Positions 9,848 through 21,784 of a stretch of DNA of 64,000 nt are shown in pieces. Below the pieces are notes generated by a model. It did not search any database, was not told where the DNA came from, and was given only the letters and a program-made list of their open reading frames with translations. Both the position numbers and the translations under genes were made by a program. The stretch covers positions 5,791,501-5,855,500 of the forward strand of contig CM072345.1 in the NCBI GenBank assembly GCA_036874045.1. Reading direction: 5' to 3'. How positions within the stretch are numbered: the stretch's first letter is position 1; every line of letters begins with the position of its first letter. The DNA comes from Cymodocea nodosa. Taxonomy: Eukaryota; Streptophyta; Magnoliopsida; Alismatales; Cymodoceaceae.

Positions 9848-11423
9848 TGTTGAGTATTTTTGTTTTGATGATGTGTGCTGAATGAAAATAATCATATTTC
9901 CTCAATTACTATTGCTTGTGAAAAGAAATTAAAATCATCAATTAATACAGAAAAAGCTTACTGATATAAATACTTGTCTGTATTGGATCTGAAGTTAATA
10001 ACTAGTCATTTCGTTGCATTAATTTCTCATTTAGCTAAACGTTAAGTTAACGTGTGTTTTTATTGAAAAGCATGATATGTTTTAATGTTATATCTTCTGT
10101 ATCATGAACAGTGCACGTTTAGACAACTCGTTAAGTTAGAGTTTTGTTTGTATAGAAGTCACATGAGAACTTGTTAAGTTAGAGGCTTAAAGGTTAAAAT
10201 AGGTCACGTGATAACTCGTTAAGTTAGTGAGTAAAAGAAGAGACGAACTCGTTAAGTTAGTGTTATACACGTGGTAAAATTATAAGTTACGAATGTTGTA
10301 TTGTATCACGTGAGGTGCACATGTTTAACTCGTTAAGTTAACATAACTAAACGCGTTGAGTTGCTATATTGAACACTAAGGCAACGCGTTAGGTTAGCGT
10401 TATAAACTTAAGTTGTTATTTTTGCACGTGGTAAAATTCTGATTATAAAAACATTTGTTTATTACTGGTTCGTTGAGTTATCATAACACAACAGAGATGG
10501 TTCGTTGAGCTAGCATAACACCACAGACTTAGTTCATTGAGTTAGCTACAGTACTTGTCACGTGAAATAGCACATGGTGAACTCGTTAAGTTAGGAACGT
10601 TAAGTTATATATATATACTTGTGTTACTCGTTTAGTTAACATTAAAGTAACGACTTCTTATTACACTAATGAAAAATTTTTGGACGAGAAAGTTTATTTT
10701 CAGGAAATTTTTCAAAGATCCAAGACTGATGATTAAAGGAAATTTGAAATATAAACGTGGGTTAGAATGTGTGTGTTTCGATGAAGGAAAAAGAAAAGAC
10801 GTGGAGAAGTGGAAAACTAGTAGTGGTTAAAAGTGAAGGATATGCCTGAAATGAAGATACAGTATAAAAGGCATAGAATTCTCGTTGATCAATTTATCCT
10901 TGCACACAAAACTAAAAATCTTTTCAAGGATCAAACCATCCCTGCACACCAAAAGAAAAATCTTTTTCAAGGATCAAAAACACCTCTTCAGGAAAAATCT
11001 CTCAAGTAGAAGAAAGTTTAGTGAAGCATAAAAAGGTAAGATTTTCGTCACTGAAGATTTGAAGTATCAGAAGAAAGCAAATTCGGTGAAGCATGAAAAG
11101 ACAAGATATTCGTCACTGAAGAATTGCTGAAGAAGAAAAAGAAGAAAGATCTCAAACAGGGAGAAAAGTTTTAAATTCCGTAAATTAGTTTTCTCTATTT
11201 GTTGTTATGAAATTGTTTAGATGATACATGGTATCGAAATATAATTGCATCTACAATTTCTGAGGAGAATTGAATTGTATATTGTAATTGAAACCTTGAA
11301 TAAAAATGATTTTATGAAAACAATGTCTCGACTTGTTTTTGAGTTTTAAAGTTTCTATTATATTTCAGAAAATATTAAAAATACACAATTCACCCCCCTC
11401 TTGTGTAGCCATACGATCCTACA
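9848..11423 (+). repeat. 3' LTR of A1
   Basis: A 1,576-bp LTR from TGTTGAG to CCTACA, followed by the AATAT target duplicate (11424-11428). The length difference from the 5' LTR is small and includes an extra GGAACGTTAAGTTA unit near 10590. Confidence 0.95.
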
Positions 11424-12527
11424 AATATAACTCTCCAAAATAATAGAGAAATTGGATACTTAAGAAGTAAAAAAGCCTGTAATGCACTGACAGTTCAGAA
11501 ATGTACTTAATTAATGTTAATTTCTTGAAAGTATGTAGATTAAAGCATATAATAGTTCATAATGGTTTAATGCTTACATGATAAATTGCTCCCCCTACAT
11601 AAATGTAGTCTAGAGAATTTACGGCATACTTAATATTAGGTTGCCAAGCCCTAATAGATTTATCATTTAAAGTTCAAGATTAGTTGACTTAAGTTGGTTG
11701 CTAAGCCTTAAATAGATGTGTCATTTAAGTTCAAAATCTAGCGTACTTAAATTGGGTTGCGAAGCCCTAATAGATTTGTCATTTAAAGTTCAAGATTAGC
11801 TAACTTAAGTTGGTTGCTAAGCCTTAAATAGATGTGTCATTTAAGTTCAAAATCTAGCATACTTAAATTGGGTTGCGAAGCCCTAATAGATTTGAGTCTT
11901 TCTAATTTTTTTTTCTTTTTTTATAATTTAAATACAAAAATAAGTAGTAGATTTAACAATTTAGACTTTTTGACTTTTATTTTATTCAGTTTACAAAAGA
12001 AAATTCATAAAGATATACCTTCAGGTAACTTAAAAGAATTCAATAATGAGTACATGAACTTAAGAAAATAAATGCATTACATTATGTGTAAAGAATAGAT
12101 AATAACAAAGAAAAATAACAAAGATTATATGTATAGATTATGGCAGAATTGTTATAACACCTGTAAAAAAAATTAAGCTTGATTAGATTACCCCCCTTTT
12201 TTTTTGTTTTATATATATATACTTTATATATTACCTCCCACAATATCATCTTTTTATGTGATCACAATCTCTTGCTTAGGGGAAAGATAACTAATTACTT
12301 AATGATAAGTGAGAACAGGTAACCTTTTTTTTTTTTAAATAGAATCTAAATTACTTGTAAAATAAGTTTTTAGTTAGCACATCCTAAACCAGTTGGTTCA
12401 AGTGACTAGGGTTCAAGATCCCCCAACAGACTTAATTACTCAAGCAATTGCAGACAAATAAGAAAACAAGATAGTAAATTGAATAAGAGGCAACCACAAG
12501 ACTTAATTTTTCCAACAGTATGTTAAT
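11424..12527 (-). repeat. Right half of the pre-A1 locus: LTR-like U3 start and spacer
   Basis: It continues the segment broken at 429. 11429-11585 matches the beginning of LTR C U3 on the minus strand (ACTTAAGAA, GACAGTTCA, AATTAAAGCATATAA, ATAATGG). A PPT-like CTCCCCCTACAT (minus TAGGGGGAG) follows near 11589-11600. The rest matches 28555-29370 of element E. No gene is seen; the ORF at 11832-12071 is chance. Confidence 0.6.
11630..11892 (+). repeat. Tandem repeat, 116-bp unit made of two related 58-bp halves
   Basis: A little over two copies. Each half runs ACTTAA..TTGG.TTGC.AAGCC..AATAGAT.TGTCATTTAA..GTTCAA; the halves alternate AAGCCCTAATAG and AAGCCTTAAATAG. The GTTCAAAATCTAGC landmark recurs 116 bases apart (11729 and 11845). 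One dimer-like copy sits at 28591-28740. Confidence 0.8.
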
Positions 12528-14118
12528 TGTTAGAACCCTAGTATTTTGATAATGCAAAAACCAATGTGAGGAAACAATTTGTATTTCACAGATTTGACAG
12601 TTTAGTAGAAGAGCAGAAGGCATATAAGTCATTTATAGATAGTTCAGTATGCACTACAAGAGATAAACAAGATTTCGGAAGGTTACCAGACTTAACCATC
12701 CGGAAGAGATAAATTTTCGGTGAGTTATCAAGCTTAAGTATCCGAAGAGTCAGTGTCAAGCAATAGAAAGTTTTTCGGACAGTTAGAAGGTTAACTATCC
12801 GAAAATACAAGACTATTAGAGAGTTTGAAAAGTAGCTGACTGGATGATCGAAGAGTTACAAACTTAACTCTCCAGAAGTTCAAGGAAATCGAAAAGTTAG
12901 GAAAGCTAACTATCTAAAACTTAAGTTATTGAATTTCCCACGTGCAGAAATCCAAACAGAAGCTTAAAAGAAGAATCGAAAAGTTACTGTAGCTAACTAT
13001 CCGAAATTTGAAGAGTTTCGGTGAGTTATAGTTATAACCATCTAAAACTTAAGTCATTCTATTATACACGTGCTAAAATAAGAAAGCAGTCGGAAACTTA
13101 AAGAAGGATTTCAGAGGGTTACTATAGCTAACTATCCAATAGTCAAAGAACAGTTCGGTAAGTTACAATTCGGTAAGTTATAGCTGCAAGTATAAGATCG
13201 AATGACAACTCATATGTACGATTTGAAATCCTACATGACAGAAAGAACTAAGTGACTTTTCGATAGGTTACAATTAATTTTTGGAGAGTTACATGGCTAA
13301 GCCTCCGAAAAATCTAGGAAATCGGAAGGGTATCTTGAAATACCTTCCTGAACGGTAACTTACCATTTTTAGGTCTGTTTTGACAGAAAGAACTAAGTGA
13401 CTTTTCGGTAGGTTACAATTGATTTTCGGAGAGTTAGATGGCTAAGCCTCTGAAAAATCTAGGAAATCGGAAGGGTATCTTGAAATACCTTCCTGAATGG
13501 TAACTTACCATTTTTAAGTTTGTTTTCTTAGCAAGTACAACAGAATACATCTATTGCAAGAAAATATGATCGTTATACCTCTTGGTATAAATATGAGAAG
13601 TAAAAGAAAAGCTATAACAACGATTTATCATATACTGTGAGCTACAAGCACATTCAGAGATACACTCAAGTCTATATCGTTTAGAATCAATCTCAAGTCT
13701 TCTGCAGCAAAAAGCTCCCTATGCTCAAACTCTGTGTTAAAAAGTTCAAAGTGTTAGTTTGTGAGTTTCAACCTGAAAACTCTCTGTTGGTTTAGAGCTT
13801 CAACTTGAAAGCTCAAAGGAAGGTTAGTTGTTGAGCTTATATCTGAAAGCTCTAATTGTTGGTTCTTGCTTCAACCTGAAAGCAAGTATTTGTAAGTACT
13901 TGTATACTTAGTGAAGCCCAAGTGAATCTTGGGGGTGGACTAGTCGAGTTGGTGAACCACCTAAAAAATTGTTTGTGTTCCTCTCTATTTACTATTTTGC
14001 ATCCATTTAATTTATTTCAACTCATTGATAATCAAAATCAGTCGATTTTGTTTAAAAGAAGTAAAATTTACTCACCTTCACCATTCACCCCTCTCTAGTG
14101 AGCCTATCGATCCTAACA
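12528..14118 (+). repeat. 5' LTR of B1 (LTR family B)
   Basis: 1,591 bp, ends TGTTAG and CTAACA. U3 is dominated by imperfect stem-loop units of the form CGGA-AGTTA ... TAACTATCCGA, plus CACGTG sites (12940 and 13068 regions). A TATA box TATAAATA lies at 13586-13593. The CTAACA end is followed by the PBS. Confidence 0.93.
13237..13525 (+). repeat. 145-bp tandem duplication inside LTR B1
   Basis: GACAGAAAGAACTAAGTGAC begins at 13237 and again 145 bases later at 13382; both units end in ACTTACCATTTTTA. B2 copies have one unit, so the duplication is private to B1 among the copies here. Confidence 0.85.
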
Positions 14119-14120
14119 AT

Positions 14121-14132
14121 TGGTATCAGAGC
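14121..14132 (+). other. Primer-binding site of B1
   Basis: TGGTATCAGAGC, two bases after the LTR; matches plant initiator tRNA-Met. Confidence 0.95.
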
Positions 14133-14169
14133 TTGGTTAATCCGTTATAAGATTTAACCATTTGGATTT

Positions 14170-15720
14170 ATGGCTCAATTTGTTGAGGGACAAAACATCC
14201 ACAAACCTCCTCTATTCGATGTCTCCAATTATAATTATTGGAAGAATAGAATGGAGTGTTTCCTTAGGAGTTCTAATGTAAACTTTGGAAGATTGTTGTT
14301 CTTAGAACTACACTTCCAACTAGTAAGTTATGGACTAGTCTGAGGAGGATGAGAGAATCATCTAGTTGGATGCTAGAGGGCTGAATGCTATATATTGTGC
14401 ACTAACTGTTGAACAATATAACAAAGTTTATACATGTAAGTCTGCTCATGAGGCTTGAAAAATCCTTCAAGTTACTCACGAAGGTACAAGCCAGGTAAAG
14501 GACACTAAAATTAGCATTCTATTAAGAAAACTAGAATTGTTTAAAATGGATGATAATAAAAACATAACTAAAATGTTTTCAAGATTTACTAAAATCATTA
14601 ACAATTTGAAAGGCTTGGGAAAAGAATTTTCCTCTCGTAAACAGGTACAAAAGATCCTAAGAAGCTTAACTGTCGAGTGGAAACAGAAATCCACCTCCAT
14701 CTAAGATTCCAAGGATCTCAACAACTATATTGTTGAAGAACTACTAGGCAATCTTCTAGCTCACGAGGTTCAAATGAAGGACTGGAAGGAACAAGAGGGG
14801 GTTGTTGAAAAGAAAGCTGAGAAGAAAAAGGAAATAGCATTTCCTTCAACAAAAGAAGCTCCAAGCTCAGATGAGAATGAGATTATGCTGCTGGCAAGGA
14901 ATTTCAGGAAATTCATGAAGAAGAGTAATAAGACTAGCTCGTCAAAAAGAACAATCCCCACATGCTTCAAATGCAAAAGGCAAGGACACATACATACCTT
15001 TTGTCCATTGCAAACAGAAGAAGATCAATCAGATAGGAAGAAAAGATGGAAGAACAAAAAGAAAATGGCTCTCAAAGCTACTTGGGATGATAGTAGCTCA
15101 TCAAACAGTTCTTCAGACTCTGAAAGTGAAGTTGCAACCAATGTGTGCTTTGTAGCTCAAGAGGTATACTCCACTTCTTCTTCTAGTTCAGAAAATGAGC
15201 ATGATGAATTAGATATTAATAGTCTTTTGTGTACTGTAGATAACCTATATGTTAAATGTAGAGAAAACAAGAAAGAAATGAAAAGACTAAATGCTTGTTT
15301 AGAAGATACCTTTATTGATTTAGAAACAGCTCTAGTGGAAAATAGAAACTTGAAAACTAACTTGGACAAATATAGCTATGATAACTGTGAATTAAAAGAA
15401 GAAAATAATAAGTTATTAACTAAAATCTCTAATCTAAAAGGAATCATCTGCAAATTCACTCAAGGTTAGAAAGGACTAGATAAAATAATAGGATCTCAAC
15501 GTCCTAATGGAACTAAATTTGGCTTGAGGTATGTTACACCACAGGAAGTACCTTATTATGGTGGAATGATTCGATCATATAGAGATGACACCATTGTTTT
15601 TGCTATCAGAAGAAGATCAGGTCATATGTGGTTGCTAAGAGGCAACAAATTTAATGTTTTAAGGACTAACTCTACTGGACCCAAGAAGATTTGGGTACCA
15701 AAAGTTTTAATTTCAATATA
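14170..15720 (+). pseudogene. gag: B1 gag
   Basis: It begins MAQFVEGQNIHKPPLFD, the copia gag start. A frame change occurs around 14280-14340 and stops occur at 14456 and 14701. From 14774 the C-terminal half is open for 231 codons. It holds a CCHC knuckle (CFKCKRQGHIHTFC), the KMALKATWDD motif, a Ser-rich acidic linker, VCFVAQEV and a coiled coil. The last part (YYGGMIRSYRD...FAIRRRSGHMW, then GPKKIWVPK) is shared with B2. The frame closes with TAA just before the pol frame opens 34 bases after the WVP Trp. B2's gag is the closest copy in this window. Confidence 0.9.
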
Positions 15721-15728
15721 AATTGTAG
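15695..15728 (+). other. B1 gag-pol spacer bounded by GT and TAG
   Basis: 34 bases between gag TGG and pol GAT, starting GTACCA and ending TTGTAG. The pol frame is shifted relative to gag. Removing exactly these bases would put pol in frame with gag, as it would in A1. Confidence 0.5.
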
Positions 15729-18421
15729 GATAACAAGGAGCTTGAAGCACATACAATAAAATGGATTGTGGATAGTGGATGCTCTAAGCACATGACAAGT
15801 AAGAAAAGCTTTCTTGATTCTGTTAAAAGCATAAGTTCAAGATTTGTTAGATTTGGGAATAATAAAAAATGTAAAATTACTGCAATAGGAAATATAACTT
15901 CTGAAAATGGTAAGATTGAGAATGTCTTGCATGTTAATGGTTTAAAACAAAATTTGTTAAGTGTAAGACAACTCTGTGATAAAGGATATACTATCTCTTT
16001 TAATACTGAAAATTGTTATATCATAGATCTAGTTACAAATGAAATAAAATTTACAATAGTTAGAAATTGCTCAATTTATACACTAAACTTTGCATGTGAA
16101 AATTCTGCAAGTAATTCCTATTTGGTAGCATCTAGTGAAGATGACTGGTTGTGGCATAAAAGACTTGGTCATGTTAGTATGAAGACTCTCAAAAAATTAT
16201 CCAAGAATGATCTAGTCAGGGGACTACCCAAACTTGAGTTCAAAAAGGACTGGGTGTGTAGTGATTGTATGTTAGGCAAGCAGAAGAGAACTTCTCTTCA
16301 TAGCACAAATGAGATCACCACCAAAAGGCCTCTAGAACTCTCACATCTGGATCTTTTTGGCCCAACTCAAGTATCAAGTCTTGGGGGTCGAAAATATACC
16401 TTTGTTATTGTTGATGATTTCTCTAGATTAACTTGGGTAATATTTTTGACACATAAAAATGAGACATGCAATGAATTCAGAAACTTTTGCATAAGAGTTT
16501 AAAATCAGAAGGAACTGATTGTGAAGAAAATCAGAAGTGATCACGGAAGAGAATTTGAAAATTATGAATTCGAAAACTTTTGTAATTCATTTGGAATCCT
16601 ACATGAATTCTCTTGCCCTAGAACTCCAGCTCAAAATGGAGTTGTGAAAAAGAAAAATAGAACATTGCAAGAAATGGCTAGAACTATGTTGAATGCCATT
16701 GATCTACCAAAGTTTCTTTGGGCTGAAGCTATAGGAATAGCTTGTTACAACTCCAATAGAACTCACATCAGATCTTTGAAGAATAAGACACCTTTTGAAC
16801 TTTGGTTTGATAAAACTCCAAATGTTGGTTATTTTAAGACATTCGGATGCAAATGCTTTGTCTTAAACACTAGAAATGCTAAAGACAAGTTTGATGCAAA
16901 ATCTGAACCTACCATACTTGTTGGATACTCATCCAGAAGCAAAGCTTATAGAGTATACTTTGCTAAAGACAGAAGAGTAGAAGAAAGCATAAACGTTCAG
17001 TTTGATGAAGAATTGATACAAAATTTTAGAAATTTGAAGATTGATAGTGAAAGTGATAATGAAAATTTTGAAAAAGATAACTGCAATTAGAAACTCAAAT
17101 CCCAAGCTTTAGATCAGAATCATAACAGTTGGAAGTTCAAATCTGATCACCCCATGAAACAAATAATTGGAAATATAACTAAAGAGGTACAAACTAAAAG
17201 CAAAGCATAAGATATTTGCAATTATTATGCATTTGTGTCAGAAATAGAGCCAAAATTAATAGATGAAGCCTGTAAGGATATTTACTAGACAATGGCTATG
17301 CAAGAAGAATTAAATCAGTTCTAGAAAAACAATGTTTGGGAATTAGTGGAAAAACCTGTAGAAAAATCCATCATTGAAACTAAATGGATTTTTAGAAACA
17401 AATTAGATGAAGAAGGAAACATAATCAGAAATAAAGCTCAACTGGTTTCACAAGGTTATAATCAGCAAGAAGATATTAACTATGAAGAAACTTTTGCACC
17501 TATAGCCAGAATAGAAGCTATCAGAATATTACTTGCTTTTGCAAGTAGTATGAGAATAAAATTGTTTCAGATGGATGTGAAAAGTGCATTTTTGAATGGA
17601 GAAATTCAGGAAGAAGTATTTGTTAAACAACCTCTCGGATTTGAAGACAAAGTTAAGCTAGATCATGTCTACAAACTAAACAAAGCTTTATATGGTCTGA
17701 AACAGGCACCTAGGGCATGGTGTGAGAAATTGAAAAAGTTCTTAACTGAAAATAATTTCTCTATAGGCAAAGTGGACAACACTTTGTTTATCAAAACTTT
17801 TGATTTGCACATTTTGATAGTTCAAATATATGTTGATGATATAGTTTTTGGAGCTACATTAGAAAAACTATGTCATGGATTTCAAAATTTGATGAAAAAT
17901 AAATTTGAAATGAGCATGATGGGAGAGTTGAAGTTTTCTTAGGTTTACAGATCCACCAAGTGCAAAATGACATCTTTGTCAACCAAGAAAAATACTACAA
18001 AGAGATGTTAAAGAAATTTAGCTTTGAAAACATCAAATATGGAAACACACCAATGAGTTCAAGCACTAAACTAGAAATTGATGACTCAAGTGTTGTAGTA
18101 GATCAAAGAAATATAGAGGCATGATTGGATCTCTATTTTATCTTTCAGCAAGTAGGCCAGATATCATGTTTAGTGTATGTTTGTGTGCTAGATTTCAAGT
18201 ATCACCAAAGGAATCTCATCTGAAATCAGTCAAAAAATTTTCAAATATCTACAAGGCACTAAAGATTTCGAATTATACTACTCAGCTGACAGTAGTCTAA
18301 TGTTAACAAGCTATAGTGATGCAGAGTATGCAGGTAGCAGATCTAATAGAAAAAGTACTAGTGGCACATGCCAACTACTTGGAAATTCATTAATTTCATG
18401 GTTCAGTAGGAAACAAAACTG
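15729..18421 (+). pseudogene. pol: B1 pol: protease, integrase, reverse transcriptase, truncated RNase H
   Basis: Protease WIVDSGCSKHMT. The integrase zinc domain is WHKRLGHVS...CSDCMLGK. The integrase core has Asp in LDLFGP and Asp in RSDHGREF; the third catalytic residue in NGVVKKKNR is Lys (16647-16649) where the family has Glu. RT runs from WIFRNKLDEEGN through QMDVKSAFLNGEIQEEV and LYGLKQAPRAW to an intact YVDD (IVQIYVDDIVF). One frame holds from 15729 to about 17936, with stops at 16500 and 17088 and several between 17091 and 17345. A 1-base loss near 17938 then shifts the frame. RNase H starts and is cut at SRKQNC (18421). The enzymes would act in cytoplasmic particles and nucleus, but this copy is dead. 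Confidence 0.93.
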
Positions 18422-18756
18422 TATGCACTACAAGAGATAAACAGGATTTCGGAAGGTTACTAGACTTAACCATCTGGAAGAGATAAATTTTCGGTGAGTT
18501 ATTAGGCTTAAGTATTCGAAGAGTCAATGTTAAGCAGTAGAAAGTTTTTCGGACAGTTAGAATGTTAACTATCGAAAAATACAAGGCCATTGGAGAGTTT
18601 GAAAAGTAGCTGACTAGATGATCAAAGAGTTACAGACTTAACTATCTAGAAGTTCAAGGAAATCAGAAAGTTAGAAAAGCTAACTATCCGAAACTTAAGT
18701 TATTGAATTTCCCACGTGTAGAAATCTAGACAAAAGCTTAAAAGAAGAATCGGAAA
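18422..18756 (+). repeat. 5'-truncated 3' LTR of B1
   Basis: It joins directly to RNase H and matches 12647-12985 of the 5' LTR. It ends at ATCGGAAA where A2 is inserted. Only about 2 bp of identity sits at the deletion joint, which suggests end-joining or illegitimate recombination. Confidence 0.88.
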
Positions 18757-20346
18757 TGTTGAGTATTTTGTTTTGATGATGTGTGTTGAATGAAATTAAT
18801 CATATTTGCTCAATTACTATTGCTTGTGAAAGGAAATTAAAATCATTAATTAATACAGAAAAAGCTTACTGATATAAATACTTATCTATATTGAATCTGT
18901 AATTATACTAAGTTAATAACTAGTCATTTCATTGCATTAATTTCTCATTTAACTAAACATTAAGTTAACGTGTGTTTTTATTGAAAAGCATGATATGTTT
19001 TAAAGTTATATTTTCTATATCATGTACAATGCACATTTGGAAAACTCGTTAAGTTAGAGTTTTAGTCGTATAGAGATCACGTGAGAACTCGTTAAGTTAG
19101 AGGCTTAAAGGTTAAAATAGGTCACGTGAGAACTCGTTAAGTTAGTGAGTAAAAGAAAAGAGAACTCGTTAAGTTAGTGTCATACACGTGGTGAAATTAT
19201 AAGTTACGAATGTTATATTGTATCATGTGAGGTGCACATGTTTAACTCGTTAAGTTAACATAACTAAACGCGTTGAGTTGCTATATTGAACACTAAGGCA
19301 ACACGTTAGGTTAGCGTTATAAACTTAAGTTGTTATTTTTTGCACGTGGTAAAATTCTTATTATAAAAACATTTGTATATTACTGGTCTATTAAGTTATC
19401 ATAACAAAACATAGATAGTTCGTTGAGTTATCCATAACACAATGGAGTTAGTATGTTGAGTTAGCTATAGTACTTGTCACGTGAATTGGCACATGAGAAA
19501 CTCGTTAAGTTGAAAACGTTAAGTTATATATATGCTTGTGTTACTCGTTTGGTTAACATTAAAGTAACGACTACTTATTACACTAATGAAAAATTTTGGA
19601 CGAGAAAGTTTATTTTGTAGGAAATTTTTCAGAGATCCAGGACTGATGATTAAAGAAAATACGAAATGTAAACATGGGTTAGAACATGTGTATTTCGATG
19701 AAGGAAAAAGAAAAGACGTGAAGAAGTGGAAAACTGGTAGTGATTAAACGTGGAGGATATGTATGAAATGAAGATGCAGTATAAAAGGCATAGAATTTTC
19801 GTTGATCAAATTATCCCTGCACATCAAACAAAAAATCTTTTTCAAGGATCAAACTATCCCTGCACACCAAAAGAAAAATCTTTTCAAGGATCAAAAATAC
19901 CTCTTTGGGGAAAATCTCTGAGGTGGAAGAAAGTTTATTGAAGAATAAAAAGGTAAGATTTATGTCACTGAAGATTTAAAGTATCAGAAGAAAGCAAATT
20001 CGGTGATGTAGAGAAAGACAAGATATTCATCACTGAAGAATTGCTAAAGAAGAAAACAAAAAGAAGAAGAAAGATCTCAAATAGGGAGAAATGTTTTAAA
20101 TTCCGCAAATTAGTTTTCTCTATTTGTAGTTATGAAATTGTTTAGATGATACATGGTATCGAGATATAATTGCATTTACAATTTTTGAGGAGAATTGAAT
20201 TGTATATTGTAATTGAAACCTTGAATAAAAATGATTTTATGAAAACAATGTCTTGACTTGTCTTTGAGTTTTAAAGTTTCAATTATATTCGAAAATATTG
20301 AGAAACACAATTCACCCCCCCTCTTGTGTAGCTATACGGTCCTACA
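18757..20346 (+). repeat. 5' LTR of A2
   Basis: 1,590 bp, TGTTGAG...CCTACA. It has the same U3 boxes as A1 with local differences, including an insertion TAATTATACTAAG-like near 18900. Confidence 0.93.
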
Positions 20347-20348
20347 AG

Positions 20349-20360
20349 TGGTATCATAGC
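20349..20360 (+). other. Primer-binding site of A2, one mismatch
   Basis: TGGTATCATAGC; G to T at the ninth position relative to the initiator tRNA-Met complement. Confidence 0.85.
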
Positions 20361-20546
20361 TTTGTTAATAATCTTTGATATAAAATCGATACCAACTTAT
20401 TTATTATCATTACTTATTCTGCCTTCCTTATTTTTAAACAGACATTAATATCTGAGCATACGTTTAACCTTCTTGATTTAAGGCTCAAGTTGTTTTAAAG
20501 TTTTTAGACTGTTTAAAATCAAATAGGTTGAAAAATCTAAGGTAAG

Positions 20547-21784
20547 ATGGCTACTGGAAATGATAATTTTTCTTTATATGAAGGCCAAAATCTTAGTCGT
20601 CCTCCTTTATTTGACAGAATACATTTTGAATATTGGAAATACAGGATGACAGTTTTTCTTCAAAGTATAGATCATAAATTGTGGTTCATGATTTCTAAAC
20701 CATATACTCCGTTATCTACCCCTTATAATACTTGGACAATTACTGAAAAAGAAAATGAAACTCTGAATGCTAAGGGCTTAAATATTTTATTTTGTGCATT
20801 GAGTTATGAACAGTTTAGTAAAGTGTCGGCATATAAATCTGCTTATGAGGTGTGGCATGCATTAGAAGTTTCACATGAAGGTACTTCTCAAGTTAAAGAG
20901 ACTAAAATAAACATGTTGATTCATAAGTATGAACTCTTTAAGATGCATGAAGACGAAAGTATTTCTAAGATGTTTTCCAGATTTCTTGATATCATAAACT
21001 CTTTAAAATGCTTAGGAAAGAATTTTGAATAGAAGGATTTGGTGAGGAAAATTATTAGATCCCTAAGTTCTAAATGGTCTCAGAAAGTAACATCAATTGA
21101 TGAATCACAAGATTTAAATATTTATACCATGAATGAACTTATAGGAAACTTAACAGCTTATGAAGTTCAATTAAATGAATCATTGAGTCATAATAAACAA
21201 AAAATGAAGAAAGAAATAACTTTCGAAATTAATTCAGATTCTGATATATCTACTGATTTTGACGAGGATTTGATTTTGTTGACTAGGAAATTCAAGAAAG
21301 CATGGAAAACTAGGAAACAGCAAAGGAACAGAAATGACAAACCCTCAATGTCAAAATCACTAAATGACAAGAATTCTTCATCCAGAAAGTATGTATGTTA
21401 CAACTGTAAGAAACCTGGACATCTTTCTCCAAATTGTCCTATAAGGAAAAATGAAAAGCAAAGTAGGACAAATCAAAAGAAGACGGCTCAAAAAACTCAG
21501 AAAAAGTTTTACAAGAAAAAGGCTTTGAAGGTCACTTGGGATGACACGTCTGAAGAGTCTAAATTTGAGGAATCATCGTCAAAATCTTCACATTCAGAAG
21601 GAGAACAAGAGTTAGAAGACGTTGCTCATGTGTGCTTCATGGCAGATGAGTCTGAGGTAATATCTAATCTTGAAAGTCATTCAGATTTTAACTTTGATGA
21701 ATTATTATGTGCTTATCATGCGTTATTACAAAAACTTAAAGTTTGTAAACTAGAAAATAAGAATATTAGAAACTCTTTATCCAT
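20547..21784 (+). pseudogene. gag: A2 gag, 3' truncated
   Basis: Close to A1 gag with fewer lesions. It is open from ATG 20547 to a TAG at 21030 (A1 has CAG) and open again to the truncation. It keeps the full zinc knuckle CYNCKKPGHLSPNC that A1 has lost, the KALKVTWDD motif, the acidic Ser/Glu stretch and VAHVCFMAD. The coding sequence stops in the coiled-coil start, where it joins LTR sequence (GAGTTGCTATATTG). Confidence 0.9.

Larger units (their letters stand above)
430..11423 (+). mobile_element. Element A1: near-complete Ty1/copia (Sirevirus-like) retrotransposon with extra ORF
   Basis: A 10,994-bp element with both LTRs, PBS, gag, internally deleted pol, a long extra ORF, PPT and perfect 5-bp target duplications (AATAT at 425-429 and 11424-11428). 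LTR ends are TGTTGAG and CCTACA (CCTATA in the 5' LTR). The PPT context TTATCAAAAAGGGGGAGAT and the extra ORF after pol are characters known from Sireviruses. A deletion near 4684 removes the end of protease, all of integrase and most of reverse transcriptase, so the element is dead on its own. By eye the two LTRs differ at only a few percent of sites, which indicates a fairly recent insertion. Confidence 0.95.
12528..18756 (+). mobile_element. Element B1: copia retrotransposon, 3' end deleted
   Basis: A complete 5' LTR (TGTTAG...CTAACA), PBS, gag and almost all of pol are present. The element breaks inside RNase H at 18421, where it joins the inside of its own 3' LTR (matching 12647 onward). 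That LTR is then interrupted at 18757 by A2. Left flank 12523-12527 is TTAAT; the right flank has been lost. The gene order and WVP motif resemble family A, but the LTRs differ. Confidence 0.92.
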
